Of a stretch of 64,000 nt of DNA, positions 18,585 to 33,329 are shown one piece after another. The position numbers were made by a program, and so were the translations under genes. Under the pieces are notes generated by a model. That model had not been told where the DNA came from. It worked only from the letters and a program-made list of their open reading frames with translations, and searched no databases. Location: contig CP092081.1 of assembly GCA_022226935.1 (NCBI GenBank), forward strand, positions 978,734-1,042,733, written 5' to 3'. Numbering within the stretch: position 1 is the first letter of the stretch; every line of letters starts with the position of its first letter. Source of the DNA: Nitrospira sp. GTDB taxonomy: Bacteria > Nitrospirota > Nitrospiria > Nitrospirales > Nitrospiraceae.

Positions 18585-18995
18585 ATGCCGACAACGACGC
18601 AATTTGTGGTGAGTGGACAGAGCAAGCCCGGTGTGCTGGCCTCAGTGGCGGCGGTGCTGGGGGCCGCAGGGGTCAACATCAAGGCCTTTTCCGCGCCGGA
18701 AGTGACAGGGCCGGGAAAGTTGCGGTTGATCGTGGCGGATGTCGATGCCGCGCGCATCGCGCTGAGAAAATCGAAAATCAAATTCCGTGAAGAGACCGCC
18801 CTGATTCTGAGCTTGGAAAACAAGCCGGGCGCGTTGAAGCAAGTGGCCGATTCGCTCACCCGGGCGCGCATCAATGTCAAGTGCGGATACTGCACCCCAT
18901 CGCGGGAAGGTAAACGCGCCATTGTCGTGCTGACCGTTTCGAACACCACCAAAGCCCTTGGGGTGCTGCGCACCCATTCACTCGACGAATTTTAA
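18585..18995 (+). CDS. Tandem ACT-domain protein
   Basis: The 136-residue protein is made of two ACT domains: residues about 5-65 (FVVSGQSKPGVLASVAAVLGAAGVNIKAFSA) and 70-130 (ALILSLENKPGALKQVADSLTRARINVKCGYCTP). The 'kPGvL/aL...l..a.iNi' pattern is the ACT signature, which binds amino acids as an allosteric ligand. Standing alone without an enzyme domain, it may be a regulatory subunit or amino-acid sensor. GGAGGGAGAGGAG precedes the ATG. The RlpA gene starts 9 bp after its stop, so the two may be co-transcribed. Confidence 0.85.
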   Translation: MPTTTQFVVSGQSKPGVLASVAAVLGAAGVNIKAFSAPEVTGPGKLRLIVADVDAARIALRKSKIKFREETALILSLENKPGALKQVADSLTRARINVKCGYCTPSREGKRAIVVLTVSNTTKALGVLRTHSLDEF

Positions 18996-19003
18996 TTCTA
19001 CGC

Positions 19004-19711
19004 ATGCCGGGAGAGAAGAAGGCAGCCACCACTCGTCTTCTCCTCTCCCCGTTTCTTCTGCTCTTCCTCATATCGCTCCCCGGCTGTTCCGGCTGGAGTC
19101 CGGCGCGCCCTTCCTATCCGCCTGGCTATCCCTTGGGATTCGTGGAGCGGGGGAGTGCGTCCTGGTACGGGCCTGGTTTTCATGGCAACCGGACGGCCAA
19201 TGGCGAAGTCTACGACATGCATAAACTCACGGCCGCGCATCGCACGTTGCCGTTGGGCTCTGTGGCGGTTGTGCGATCATTGACGACGGGACGCCAAGTG
19301 ACCGTGCGGATCAACGATCGCGGGCCCTTTGCACGCGGCAGAATTCTGGACCTGTCGCTGGCCGGTGCCCAAGCGGTAGGGATGGTTGGGCGCGGGACGG
19401 ATGACATCGAACTGCGTGTCATCCGTTACGAGGGGAGAGCCGGAGATATGGGCGTCTTGCGCGTCCAAGTCGGCTCCTTTGCCGAGCCCGCCAATGCGGA
19501 AGCTCTGGTGCAACGGCTCCGAAACGCCTATCCCGGTTCTCGCGTAGTCGCGGTCGATCTGCCGGATGGCCGCCGGTATCGAGTCTATGCCGGCCAGTTT
19601 CAGACGGAGGGTCAAGCCGAGCAGGCCGCGGCGCATTTGAAACGAGCGCTCGATACGGATGCGTTGATCGTGCGTGATGACAGTCGGTCGCCGGCCACGG
19701 GAAATCCATGA
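19004..19711 (+). CDS. rlpA: RlpA-like lipoprotein with SPOR domain
   Basis: The 235-residue protein has a lipoprotein signal (hydrophobic segment then SLPGC around residue 27), a double-psi barrel RlpA domain (about residues 45-140; ERGSASWYGPGFHGNRTANGEVYD, LTAAHRTLPLGSVAVV, RINDRGPF) and a C-terminal SPOR domain (about 145-225; LRVQVGSFAEPANAEALVQRL and RVYAGQFQTEGQAEQAAAHL). RlpA is an outer-membrane-anchored septal lytic transglycosylase acting on denuded glycan strands; SPOR binds those strands. Catalytic aspartate (NDRGPF) is present. Confidence 0.92.
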   Translation: MPGEKKAATTRLLLSPFLLLFLISLPGCSGWSPARPSYPPGYPLGFVERGSASWYGPGFHGNRTANGEVYDMHKLTAAHRTLPLGSVAVVRSLTTGRQVTVRINDRGPFARGRILDLSLAGAQAVGMVGRGTDDIELRVIRYEGRAGDMGVLRVQVGSFAEPANAEALVQRLRNAYPGSRVVAVDLPDGRRYRVYAGQFQTEGQAEQAAAHLKRALDTDALIVRDDSRSPATGNP

Positions 19712-19977
19712 ACGCAGGAACGTGGCCCAGACGTGAAGCGACTGATAGCATGCAGTTTCGCCGCATAGCAGGAAATCGTTTCAAGGCTTGATGCGACTCT
19801 CGGCCTATGCTAAGTGTAATAGGCGATGGATGATAGTGACCCGAGAGGACCCATTCTCGTCGTCTTCTCACGACATCGGGCAAGTCTTGCAGTTCGAACC
19901 CTGGGCTTCGAACTGATCCAAGGATCCATTGTTCACTCTCACACATTGGTTTCGTTCATCTAGCCTCGATAGGTCTT

Positions 19978-25183
<5,206 letters not shown>

Positions 25184-25184
<1 letters not shown>

Positions 25185-26137
25185 TATCGGCCGGGATGGA
25201 GAGGGTCGTCACTGCCAAAGAAGAAATCTCCGAGTCCTTGCGGCAGGGCCTGATCGCCCAGCGCGCGTTTTCGCCGGCGCGATTGCATCGGCAGGTCCAA
25301 CGCTTCTTCGCCGAGGACCTTGATGAGGGATTCCCGCCAGGCCGCATCGACCGACAGCGGATGCGCCGGATCTTGCGCGCGGCGTTTCAAGGCATACTGC
25401 AGAAGATGGATGCCGTCGCGCACGGAGTACTCGAGACTGAGTTGATGCGCTTCCTGGAGAAATTCCACGGTCAGCGCCAGCATCTCCGCCGGCGCAAAGG
25501 GGAGATGGTACTTTAAAATTGCAAGTTCGTCTTCCCGCGACGGAAATCCCATGCCGAGTGTCGGTTGCAGGCGGGACAGGATGTAGTCGGGCACCTCATA
25601 GGTCGAGGCGTCTTCGTTCATGGTCACGCAGCAACGGAAGTCCGCATGGGCTTTGATCAGAATTCCCGCGATAATGGATTCCACACAGCGCCGGTGATCC
25701 AGCAGCGGAGCCAGCGAGGCCCAGCTCTTTTCGTTCATCCGGTTGCCCTCGTCCAGCACGCAAATGCTGCCGGTGAGGACCGCGGTGACGAGCGGCGAAG
25801 CATGGTAACTGATGGTGCCGGATTCCGCCAGGACCGGCGTAATCAGAAGATCTTCCGGGCGCGTGTCGGCGGTGCACTGAAACACATACAGGTCCTGTTT
25901 ACGCTCACGGGCTCCGGCCATCGCCAGGGTGGTCTTTCCGATCCCGGGCTGACCGGTGATGCGGGGCGAGAGGGGCAAGTCGCGTTCGTCGATGACGAGC
26001 CAGCAGGCCAGCAGCTGTTTCAGGATTTCGCGATTCCCGATCCATTCCTGACCCATGCTCATGGGTTGGGCCAGGTGGAGGGTGATGCCGTCGATGGAAA
26101 TGACTCGAGACGAGGCCGGTTGTGCGCCTGATGCCAT
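25184..26137 (-). CDS. MoxR-type AAA+ ATPase
   Basis: The 317-residue protein is a single AAA+ module: Walker [10 protein letters not shown] (residues 62-70), Walker [11 protein letters not shown] (125-134), sensor-1 region [14 protein letters not shown] and a downstream helical lid. The LDEGNRM motif and the order of segments fit the MoxR branch, whose members act as chaperones that assemble or activate partner proteins, often with VWA-domain partners. No VWA gene is present here; instead it is coupled to an unrecognised 632-aa protein and then ligA. The C-terminus is basic (RRRKRALGD). Confidence 0.88.
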
Positions 26138-26372
26138 AGTCTTTCGTGCCGGTGATTGGCTAGAATGGATGGAGCGACTGTCTCTGCGAACCGTAGCATA
26201 GGCGCGGGGAGGCGGTCAAACGCCGTGCCTGCCTGTTTCACTTTGACTTTCGCTGCCTTGGACCGTATTCTACGCACTTTCGCAGACCGCGAATCGGCGG
26301 CGGATATGCCACGGAATTCTCCCGGGGAGCGCATGGAGTGCCTCCCGTTGAGAAGGTGAACGAAGGAGCCAC

Positions 26373-27059
26373 ATGATGAGCGAACAACAGGGACGGATGA
26401 GACGCGGGATCGTAGTTCCCATCGGTCTGCTGATACTGGGCAGCCTGGGGTTGAGCGGTTGTGTGATGTCGGAAAAATATGAGGCGGAGAAGGCGCGCAG
26501 TCTGAACTTCCAGCGTCTTCTGGCGCAGGAAGAAAAACGCAGCGCCGAATTGGATGCGGAAGTGAAGCGCGGCAAGCGCGAACTCAGCGAATACGAGGCC
26601 CGTAATCGCGAACTGGGCGCGCAGGTCGAGGCGGTGCGCCAGCAGGCCGCTCAGATCCAGGAAGAGGCGCAGGCCATGAAGGAAGCCAGCCTGATAGAAA
26701 AACGGGCGCAGGAAGATATGAAGCGCCTGACGACCATTCCAAAAGCCAAGAAAGCGGCGCCGAAGAAAGACTTTGCCGCATCCGTGGATGAGGCGCTCAA
26801 GGCGGAAGTGCCGTCCGACTTGAGCCTGGACTCGGCCACCGGCGCGACCAAGGATGCAGTCGGTCTCAGTGACCTAATGGACAGCGAAGGGGCGAGCGCT
26901 CCCTCGGCGACCGGCACCACACACACGGTGCGTCCCGGTGAAACCCTGTACCGCATCGGACAGAAGTATCATGTCGCGCCGGATCAATTGCGCAAGTGGA
27001 ACAATTTGAAAGATAACACCCTCGCGGTGGGGCAAAAGCTGGTCGTCAGCCGACCCTAA
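26373..27059 (+). CDS. LysM-domain lipoprotein with coiled coil
   Basis: The 228-residue protein has a lipoprotein signal ending in LSGC (about residue 30), a long coiled coil (about 33-115; EEKRSAELDAEVKRGKRELSEYEARNRELGAQVEAVRQQ), an Ala/Lys linker and a C-terminal LysM domain (about 182-226; HTVRPGETLYRIGQKYHVAPDQLRKWNNL) that binds peptidoglycan. It is likely an envelope protein anchored in the outer membrane and reaching the wall. An ATG at 26376 is an alternative start. It lies 22 bp before trpE and may share its transcript. Confidence 0.85.
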   Translation: MMSEQQGRMRRGIVVPIGLLILGSLGLSGCVMSEKYEAEKARSLNFQRLLAQEEKRSAELDAEVKRGKRELSEYEARNRELGAQVEAVRQQAAQIQEEAQAMKEASLIEKRAQEDMKRLTTIPKAKKAAPKKDFAASVDEALKAEVPSDLSLDSATGATKDAVGLSDLMDSEGASAPSATGTTHTVRPGETLYRIGQKYHVAPDQLRKWNNLKDNTLAVGQKLVVSRP

Positions 27060-27081
27060 CGCGCCCAGCCGATCATCTCAT

Positions 27082-28578
27082 ATGGCCAAGCAGCAGTATT
27101 CACTGACCCTGGACGAGTTTCGGGGCCTGGCGACGGAAGGCAACCTGATTCCGTTGTACCGCGAGATTCTGGCGGACTACGAGACGCCGGTATCGGCGTT
27201 TGCCAAAATCGACCAGGGCCCGACCGCCTACCTGCTGGAGAGTGTCGCCGGCGGCGAAAATTGGGCGCGGTACTCCTTTTTGGGAAGCGGCTCCTCGGCC
27301 GTGATCCATGAAGAGAAGGGCGATTTGATCCTGACTCGCGGGAAGAAGCGCCTGAAGATTCAGAGCCGGGGCAACCCGCTGGAACGTGTGCGCGAATTGA
27401 TGGAGGACTATCGGCCGGTGACGGTGCCCGGGCTGCCCCGGTTTGTCGGCGGCGCAGTCGGGTATTTGAGTTATGACGTGGTGCGGACCTTCGAGGAATT
27501 GCCGTCCCTCCGCAAAGACAGCCTGGGCATGCCGGAAGTGGCCTTTCTCCTGACCGACACCCTCCTGATTTTCGACAACGTGTCGCAGAAGATCAAAGTG
27601 GTGGCGAACGCCTATCTCGAATCGACAACAGACCGCGCCATCCGTGAGGCCTATCGCCATGCGACGGCGCGGATCGACAAAATGATCGCTCGGCTGAAGC
27701 GGCCCATGCGGCAACCCCCTGTGAAGCGCCGACGCAAGCCCATCACGTTCACGCCCAATATGAACCGGGCTGATTTTGAGAAGATGGTGACGTGGACCAA
27801 GGAATACATCCGCGCAGGCGATATCGTCCAGGCCGTTCTATCTCAACGGTGGGAAACGCAGATCCACACGACGCCTTTTCAACTGTATCGGGCGCTGCGC
27901 GTCGTGAATCCCTCTCCGTATATGTATTATTTGCGCGTGGCGGGAGTGGAGCTGGTCGGGTCCTCACCGGAAACGTTGGTGCGTTGCGAGGACGGGCAGA
28001 TTTCCCTGCGCCCCATTGCGGGCACGCGTCGTCGCGGCAAAACGCCGGATGAAGATCAGGACCTGGCACGGGCGCTCCTGGCCGATGAAAAAGAACGGGC
28101 CGAACATGTCATGCTGGTCGATCTGGGCCGGAATGACGTGGGCCGGGTCGCGGCTCGCGGGTCGGTGAAGGTGGATTCCTTGATGCAGGTCGAACGGTAT
28201 TCTCACGTGATGCATATCGTGTCGCAGGTGACCGGGCAATTGGAAAAGGGCAAATCGGTCTATGACGTGACGCGCGCCTGTTTTCCGGCCGGAACCGTGT
28301 CGGGTGCGCCCAAGATTCGCGCCATGCAGATCATCGAGGAATTGGAACCGACGCGGCGGGGACCGTACGCGGGAGCCGTCGGTTATTTCGGATTCTCCGG
28401 CAACATGGATATGTGCATCAACATCCGGACCGTGGTGATCAAAGGCAGGCAAGCCTACATTCAGGCCGGCGCCGGGATCGTCGCCGATTCGGTTCCCGAA
28501 CTTGAGTATGATGAGACATGCAATAAAGCCCGCGCGATGATGAAGGCCATTGAACTCGCCGAGCAGGGATTGGAATGA
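27082..28578 (+). CDS. trpE: Anthranilate synthase component I
   Basis: The 498-residue enzyme converts chorismate and ammonia (from TrpG) to anthranilate. The N-terminal tryptophan-inhibition motif is visible as AYLLESVAGGENWARYSFLG (about residues 50-70); the C-terminal chorismate-binding domain shows IVQAVLSQRW, YLRVAGVELVGSSPETLVRCEDG, PIAGTRRRG, HVMLVDLGRNDVGRV and FPAGTVSGAPKIRAMQIIEELE. Feedback inhibition by tryptophan is therefore likely. It heads the trp gene run and has only 22 bp to the upstream LysM gene, with no room for a trp leader-attenuator. Confidence 0.97.
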   Translation: MAKQQYSLTLDEFRGLATEGNLIPLYREILADYETPVSAFAKIDQGPTAYLLESVAGGENWARYSFLGSGSSAVIHEEKGDLILTRGKKRLKIQSRGNPLERVRELMEDYRPVTVPGLPRFVGGAVGYLSYDVVRTFEELPSLRKDSLGMPEVAFLLTDTLLIFDNVSQKIKVVANAYLESTTDRAIREAYRHATARIDKMIARLKRPMRQPPVKRRRKPITFTPNMNRADFEKMVTWTKEYIRAGDIVQAVLSQRWETQIHTTPFQLYRALRVVNPSPYMYYLRVAGVELVGSSPETLVRCEDGQISLRPIAGTRRRGKTPDEDQDLARALLADEKERAEHVMLVDLGRNDVGRVAARGSVKVDSLMQVERYSHVMHIVSQVTGQLEKGKSVYDVTRACFPAGTVSGAPKIRAMQIIEELEPTRRGPYAGAVGYFGFSGNMDMCINIRTVVIKGRQAYIQAGAGIVADSVPELEYDETCNKARAMMKAIELAEQGLE

Positions 28579-28651
28579 AAGCGTGAAACGTGAAACGTAA
28601 AAGGTGAAACGAACCACGAGAGACGAGCGACGAATTGCGAGCGACGAACCA
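28579..28651 (+). repeat. Short-period repeats in the trpE-trpG spacer
   Basis: The 73-bp spacer consists of degenerate short units: GTGAAACGTGAAACGTAAAA then GGTGAAACGAAC, then ACGAGAGACGAGCGACGAAT and GCGAGCGACGAACC. A related array occurs in the prfB-lysS spacer (40989-41036, minus strand), so this is a dispersed low-complexity element rather than random sequence. No Shine-Dalgarno is obvious before the trpG ATG. Confidence 0.6.
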
Positions 28652-29215
28652 ATGTTGTTGATGATCGATAATTACGACTCCTTTACCTACAACCTCGTCC
28701 AATATTTCGGCGAGTTGGGGGAAGACGTCGTCGTCTACCGCAACAATAAGATTTCCATCCAGGAGATGGAAGCCTTGAAGCCGAGCCGGCTCGTCATTTC
28801 ACCGGGACCCTGCACACCGAATGAAGCCGGCGTGTCGGTAGAGGCGATCAAGCATTTCGGCGGCAAGTTGCCATTGCTGGGCGTCTGCCTCGGCCATCAA
28901 TCCCTGGCTGTCGCCTTCGGTGGGGAGGTGATTCGTGCCGAGCGCCTCATGCATGGAAAGACCTCGATGGTTCGCCACGACGGCCGGACCCTGTTTCGTA
29001 ATCTGCCGAATCCCTTCGAAGCCACCCGGTACCATTCGCTCATCGTGAACCGGAAGAATCTGCCCGATTGTTTTGAGATCAGCGCGGAAACCGCCGAGGG
29101 CGAAATCATGGGCATGCGGCACAAAACGCTGGGCATCGAAGGGGTGCAATTCCATCCCGAATCGATCCTCACTACCGCCGGCAAGGAGCTGTTGCGCAAC
29201 TTCCTCAAGTTATAG
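28652..29215 (+). CDS. trpG: Anthranilate synthase component II / glutamine amidotransferase
   Basis: The start at 28652 ([19 protein letters not shown]) is the canonical N-terminus; the frame opens at 28604 inside the repeat spacer. The 187-residue class I glutamine amidotransferase has the nucleophile motif [15 protein letters not shown] and the His-Glu motif VQFHPESIL. It provides ammonia to TrpE and may also serve PabB, since many bacteria share one TrpG/PabA. Its position between trpE and trpD supports the tryptophan role. Confidence 0.96.
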   Translation: MLLMIDNYDSFTYNLVQYFGELGEDVVVYRNNKISIQEMEALKPSRLVISPGPCTPNEAGVSVEAIKHFGGKLPLLGVCLGHQSLAVAFGGEVIRAERLMHGKTSMVRHDGRTLFRNLPNPFEATRYHSLIVNRKNLPDCFEISAETAEGEIMGMRHKTLGIEGVQFHPESILTTAGKELLRNFLKL

Positions 29216-29257
29216 CGTGAGGGCCGGTGCGCCGCCGCCTCCCATCGATGGGTACCC

Positions 29258-30274
29258 ATGATCAAAGATGCCATCAACAAACTCGCCGAACGGACTGACC
29301 TGACGGAGCAGGAAGCCGAGACGGTGATGGGCGAGATCATGGACGGATCCGCCACCTGCGCTCAGATTGCCGCGTACCTCATGGGCCTGCGCATGAAGGG
29401 CGAGACGGTGGAAGAGATCGCCGGATCGGTCTTGGCCATGCGCGCGAGAGCGACGCCAATCCGGGTCAAGGATTCGATGGTGCTGGATACGTGCGGCACC
29501 GGCGGCGATCGTGCCCATACCTTCAATATTTCGACGACGGCGGCATTCGTGGTGGCTGGTGCCGGGCTCACGGTCGCCAAACATGGCAATCGCTCCGTCT
29601 CGTCGAAGTCCGGAAGCGCCGATGTGCTGGCCGCGCTGGGTGTCGCCATTCAACTGCCGCCTGAGCAGGTGGCCGATTGCGTCAACGAAGTGGGCATCGG
29701 ATTCCTATTTGCGCCGCTGTACCACAGCGCCATGAAACATTGTGCCCAGCCCCGGCAGGAACTGGGCATTCGCACGTTGCTGAATATCCTCGGCCCTCTC
29801 ACCAATCCGGCCGGAGCCCGCCTGCAGGTCGTTGGGGTGTTCGATGCCGGCCTGACCGAATTGCTGGCCAAGGTGCTGGTTCATCTTGGCGCGCAACATT
29901 GTTTTGTGGTGCATGGGATGGACGGCCTGGATGAAATCACCGTGACGGACCGCACCAGAATCTCAGAGGGCAAGGCCGGCGTGGTGTCGAGTTACACAAT
30001 TGATCCCGCAGAGTTCGGACTCCCGCGCGTCAGGCCCAAGGATCTCGTCGGAGGAAACGCCGAAGACAACGCCGCCATCACGCGGGACATTTTCCGGGGC
30101 CGCAAAGGCCCGAAGCGCGATATTGTCTGTCTCAACGCGGCATCCGCACTGGTGGCAGGGCGTAAAGCAAAAACCTTACAAGAGGGGTTCGAGCTGGCGC
30201 AGCGGACGATCGACTCCGGTGCAGCCATGGAAAAACTGGAACAACTCATCGCATTTACCAAGAAGGCCTCGTGA
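29258..30274 (+). CDS. trpD: Anthranilate phosphoribosyltransferase
   Basis: The 338-residue enzyme transfers the phosphoribosyl group of PRPP to anthranilate. Motifs: DTCGTGGDRAHTFNISTTAAFVVAGAGLTVAKHGNRSVSSKSGSADVLAALG (about residues 78-130), the FLFAPLYHSAMKHC stretch and RTLLNILGPLTNPAGA. Length and motifs are normal. TrpC starts 4 bp after its stop, indicating one operon. Confidence 0.97.
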   Translation: MIKDAINKLAERTDLTEQEAETVMGEIMDGSATCAQIAAYLMGLRMKGETVEEIAGSVLAMRARATPIRVKDSMVLDTCGTGGDRAHTFNISTTAAFVVAGAGLTVAKHGNRSVSSKSGSADVLAALGVAIQLPPEQVADCVNEVGIGFLFAPLYHSAMKHCAQPRQELGIRTLLNILGPLTNPAGARLQVVGVFDAGLTELLAKVLVHLGAQHCFVVHGMDGLDEITVTDRTRISEGKAGVVSSYTIDPAEFGLPRVRPKDLVGGNAEDNAAITRDIFRGRKGPKRDIVCLNAASALVAGRKAKTLQEGFELAQRTIDSGAAMEKLEQLIAFTKKAS

Positions 30275-30278
30275 CATC

Positions 30279-31100
30279 GTGATTCTCGATCGAATCCTCG
30301 AACATAAGAAAGCAGAACTGCGTCATAAGAACAGCCGGGGGTATCTGGCTGACCTGAAAACCAGAATCCGTGACGCCGGTCCGACGCTGGGGTTTGCGGT
30401 CACCCTGGATGCGCGCCGCACGCCCGAGAGGCCGGCGCTCATCGCGGAAGTGAAGAAGGCCTCGCCGAGTCTCGGTCTCTTGCGGCCTGAATTCGAGCAG
30501 CGGTTCGAGCCGGTCAAGATTGCCGAGGCCTACCGGGAGCATGGCGCGTCGGCGGTGTCCGTGCTGACGGACAAGGATTTTTTTCAAGGTGATCTGGCGT
30601 ATCTGGCCGATGTGAAACGCAAGGTTGGCCTCCCTGCGCTGAACAAAGAATTCATGGTTGCGGACATTCAATTTTATGAGGCCCGGGCCTATGGCGCCGA
30701 CGCGGTCCTGCTGATCGTGGCCGGTTTGGAGAAACGTCAATTGATCGACTTTTCGGCGCTGGCCAAGGAGTTGTCACTGGATGTGCTCGTGGAAACGCAC
30801 CATGAGCGTGAACTCGACACGGTGCTCGAATGGTTGCCGGACGTCCGGCTCATCGGGATCAACAATCGCGACCTCAAGACCTTCTCGACAGACCTCGGCG
30901 TGACCCTTCGCCTGGCGAAGCGGATTCCACCGGACAAGCTGATCGTGAGCGAGAGTGGAATCCATACCCGCAAGGATGTCGTGCGATTGGTCGAAGCCGG
31001 CGTGCATGCCATGCTGATCGGCGAATCGTTGATCCGGGCGCAGGATATCGGGGCGAAGATTCGTGAACTGCTGGGTGATCAATCCACAAAGGAGCAATGA
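30279..31100 (+). CDS. trpC: Indole-3-glycerol-phosphate synthase
   Basis: The start is GTG at 30279 (VILDRILEHKKAELRHK), which gives the typical N-terminus and 273 residues; the frame is open further upstream inside trpD, which is not used. The TIM-barrel enzyme closes the ring of CdRP to indole-3-glycerol phosphate. Motifs: PALIAEVKKASPSLGLLRPEF, SVLTDKDFFQGDL, LNKEFMVADIQFYEARAYGADAVLLI, IGINNRDLKTFSTDL and VSESGIHTRKDV. Its stop overlaps the next start (TGATG). Confidence 0.96.
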   Translation: MILDRILEHKKAELRHKNSRGYLADLKTRIRDAGPTLGFAVTLDARRTPERPALIAEVKKASPSLGLLRPEFEQRFEPVKIAEAYREHGASAVSVLTDKDFFQGDLAYLADVKRKVGLPALNKEFMVADIQFYEARAYGADAVLLIVAGLEKRQLIDFSALAKELSLDVLVETHHERELDTVLEWLPDVRLIGINNRDLKTFSTDLGVTLRLAKRIPPDKLIVSESGIHTRKDVVRLVEAGVHAMLIGESLIRAQDIGAKIRELLGDQSTKEQ

Positions 31101-31414
31101 TGAGGACGCTGCTTTTTCTCGGTCTGATGGCGATGGGGCTGACGCTGGCTGGATGCGTGAACCAGGAGATTCATGAATACTCTCCCAAGTGGGATTCCTG
31201 GATGGGGAGTAGCAAGGACGATCGCATCAAGGAAATGGGCATTCCCACGCGCTGCCATTCGTTCAAAGACGGAGGCGAAGTATGCGAATGGTCGATCCCG
31301 CAGCAGGACGGCAGGCAGGATGTGATCGGCCTGACCTTCAATCCGAAGGGGCAGGCCTGCCAGTGGTCCTATCGCGGGTTTTACGGGATGCAAAAAAGTA
31401 AGACAAGCTGTTGA
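31100..31414 (+). CDS. Small lipoprotein inside the trp operon
   Basis: The ATG at 31100 (GGAG 5 nt upstream) overlaps the trpC stop by one base; an ATG at 31097 is also possible. The 104-residue protein has a lipoprotein signal ending in LAGC (about residues 16-19) and a mature part with four cysteines (RCHSF, EVCEW, QACQW, KTSC) plus SPKWDSWMGSSKDDRIKEMGIPTRC, which resembles small SmpA/BamE-like or beta-lactamase-inhibitor-like folds. It is transcribed with the trp genes yet has no visible role in tryptophan synthesis. Confidence 0.75.
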   Translation: MRTLLFLGLMAMGLTLAGCVNQEIHEYSPKWDSWMGSSKDDRIKEMGIPTRCHSFKDGGEVCEWSIPQQDGRQDVIGLTFNPKGQACQWSYRGFYGMQKSKTSC

Positions 31415-31417
31415 CGT

Positions 31418-32050
31418 ATGACCGTGAAGGTAAAAATCTGCGGGCTGACGAATGCCGAGGATGCGGCGGTGGCGGTCGAGGCCGGCGCAGACGCAGTCGG
31501 GTTCGTGTTCCACAAGAAAAGTCCGCGCTGCGCGGAAACGGAAGCCGTGAAGGCGATCGTCAAGGAATTGCCTCCCTTCGTGTTGCCGATCGGCGTCTTC
31601 GTGAATGAAGAGGCCAAGGTCGTGCGGGACATCATGGACAGCTGCGGTCTGGCTCTGGCCCAACTTCACGGCGACGAGACAGCCGCCTACTGTGAATCAT
31701 TGGGGCGTCCGGTGCTCAAAGCCATCCGTCTGAGGGACCGGCGGTCGTTTCTCGCCCTCGCAGAGTTTCAAGGCCGCGCCGGCGTGCGCGGATTTTTGGT
31801 GGATGCCTTTTCTCCCGATGCCTATGGCGGCACGGGGCAGGTGGCTGATTGGTCGTTGGCTGCCGAAGCCGCATCGGTCGCGCGCATTCTCCTCGCCGGC
31901 GGACTGACTCCCGACAACGTCACCCGCGCCATCGAGCAGGTCCATCCCTACGGCGTCGACGTCAGCAGCGGCGTTGAAGCGACGCCGGGAAAAAAGGACC
32001 ATGTAAAAGTCCGGGCGTTTGTGGACGCCGTGAAGCTGCTGCCGCGATAA
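31418..32050 (+). CDS. trpF: Phosphoribosylanthranilate isomerase
   Basis: The 210-residue TIM-barrel enzyme isomerises phosphoribosylanthranilate to CdRP. The N-terminal motif [12 protein letters not shown] contains the catalytic cysteine, the strand [15 protein letters not shown] follows, then [24 protein letters not shown] (catalytic aspartate) and the phosphate-binding [11 protein letters not shown] and [15 protein letters not shown]. It is separated by only 3 bp from the upstream lipoprotein gene. Confidence 0.96.
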   Translation: MTVKVKICGLTNAEDAAVAVEAGADAVGFVFHKKSPRCAETEAVKAIVKELPPFVLPIGVFVNEEAKVVRDIMDSCGLALAQLHGDETAAYCESLGRPVLKAIRLRDRRSFLALAEFQGRAGVRGFLVDAFSPDAYGGTGQVADWSLAAEAASVARILLAGGLTPDNVTRAIEQVHPYGVDVSSGVEATPGKKDHVKVRAFVDAVKLLPR

Positions 32051-32098
32051 AAGTTCGCTTCGCTGTGAGTCCGAGGCTGGCGGACGTTTTCAGCATCC

Positions 32099-32107
32099 TG
32101 GTATACT
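32099..32107 (+). promoter_or_regulatory. Possible extended -10 promoter before trpB
   Basis: TGG followed by TATACT (32102-32107) fits an extended -10 element in the 88-bp trpF-trpB gap; no good -35 hexamer is seen. It could give trpB and trpA separate expression. Confidence 0.35.
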
Positions 32108-32138
32108 TTTCTTTTTACGATTAGCTGAAGGAAGACAC

Positions 32139-33329
32139 ATGGCGATACCAGATCGACATGGGCGGTTCGGACCCTACGGCGGGCGCTATGTGCCCGAAAC
32201 TCTGATGCCGGCGTTGCTGGAGCTGGAGGAGGCCTACCAGCGCACCCGCAAGGACAAGAGCTTTCAAGCCGAACTGAAACATTATCTCACGGAATACGTC
32301 GGGCGGCCGACGCCGTTGTATTTTGCTCAGCGACTGACGAAGCGGCTGGGTGGCGCAAAAATCTATCTGAAGCGGGAAGATCTCTGCCATACCGGTGCTC
32401 ATAAGATCAACAACGCCATCGGACAGGCGTTGCTCGCACGCCGAATGAAGAAACCGCGGCTCATCGCCGAGACCGGCGCGGGTCAGCATGGCGTGGCGAC
32501 GGCGACGGTGGCGGCGATGTTCGGGCTCGAATGCGAAATCTACATGGGCACGGAGGACATGCAACGGCAGGCGTTGAACGTGTTCCGCATGCGGTTGCTC
32601 GGTTCTAAAGTCACGGGCGTCGATGCCGGCAGCCGGACGTTAAAAGATGCCATCAGCGAAGCCATGCGGGATTGGACGACCAATGTTCGGACCACCCACT
32701 ACGTGCTCGGGTCGGTCCTCGGTGCGCATCCCTATCCGATGATGATCCGCGATTTTCAGGCGGTGATTGGGCGCGAGGCACGCAAGCAGATTTTGTCTGC
32801 CGAGGGACGCCTCCCTGATTGTCTGATCGCCTGCGTCGGCGGCGGCAGTAATGCCATGGGATTGTTTCACGCCTTTGTCCCGGACAAAAAGGTGAGGATG
32901 GTTGGGGTGGAAGCCGCAGGGCTTGGTGTGGAAAGCGGCAAACATGCGGCGCGTTTCGCCGGCGGGCGTCCAGGCGTGCTTCAGGGGACGATGACGTACT
33001 TGCTGCAGGACGAGAATGGGCAGGTCAATCTCACCCATTCCGTCTCGGCCGGGTTGGACTATGCGGCGGTGGGACCGGAGCATAGTTATCACAAGGAAAC
33101 CAACCGGGCCGAATATACTTCGGCGACGGATGATGAAGCCCTGGCTGCCTTCGACTTGCTTGCGCGGGAAGAGGGCATCATGCCGGCGCTGGAAAGCGCC
33201 CACGCCATGGCTGAGGTGGTCAAGTGCGCGCCACGTATGAAAAAGAATCAGATCGTCGTGGTGAATCTGTCGGGACGCGGCGATAAGGATGTGCAGCAGG
33301 TGGCCAGAATCAAGGGCGTGACCCTCTAG
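32139..33329 (+). CDS. trpB: Tryptophan synthase beta chain
   Basis: The 396-residue PLP enzyme condenses indole with serine. Motifs: [19 protein letters not shown] at the N-terminus, the PLP-lysine region [36 protein letters not shown], the phosphate-binding [10 protein letters not shown] and [11 protein letters not shown] near the end. It is a normal TrpB1-type length. Its stop codon is the first base pair of a 125-bp inverted-repeat element that separates it from trpA. Confidence 0.97.
   Translation: MAIPDRHGRFGPYGGRYVPETLMPALLELEEAYQRTRKDKSFQAELKHYLTEYVGRPTPLYFAQRLTKRLGGAKIYLKREDLCHTGAHKINNAIGQALLARRMKKPRLIAETGAGQHGVATATVAAMFGLECEIYMGTEDMQRQALNVFRMRLLGSKVTGVDAGSRTLKDAISEAMRDWTTNVRTTHYVLGSVLGAHPYPMMIRDFQAVIGREARKQILSAEGRLPDCLIACVGGGSNAMGLFHAFVPDKKVRMVGVEAAGLGVESGKHAARFAGGRPGVLQGTMTYLLQDENGQVNLTHSVSAGLDYAAVGPEHSYHKETNRAEYTSATDDEALAAFDLLAREEGIMPALESAHAMAEVVKCAPRMKKNQIVVVNLSGRGDKDVQQVARIKGVTL

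Noticed and set aside
19880-19915. T-arm-like AGTTCGAACC suggesting a tRNA before the CorC/HlyC gene
   Set aside because: No acceptor stem, D-arm or anticodon arm could be paired around it.
28604-28651. Longer N-terminus for trpG starting in the repeat spacer
   Set aside because: The added residues ([15 protein letters not shown]) are translated repeats; the family begins at the later methionine.
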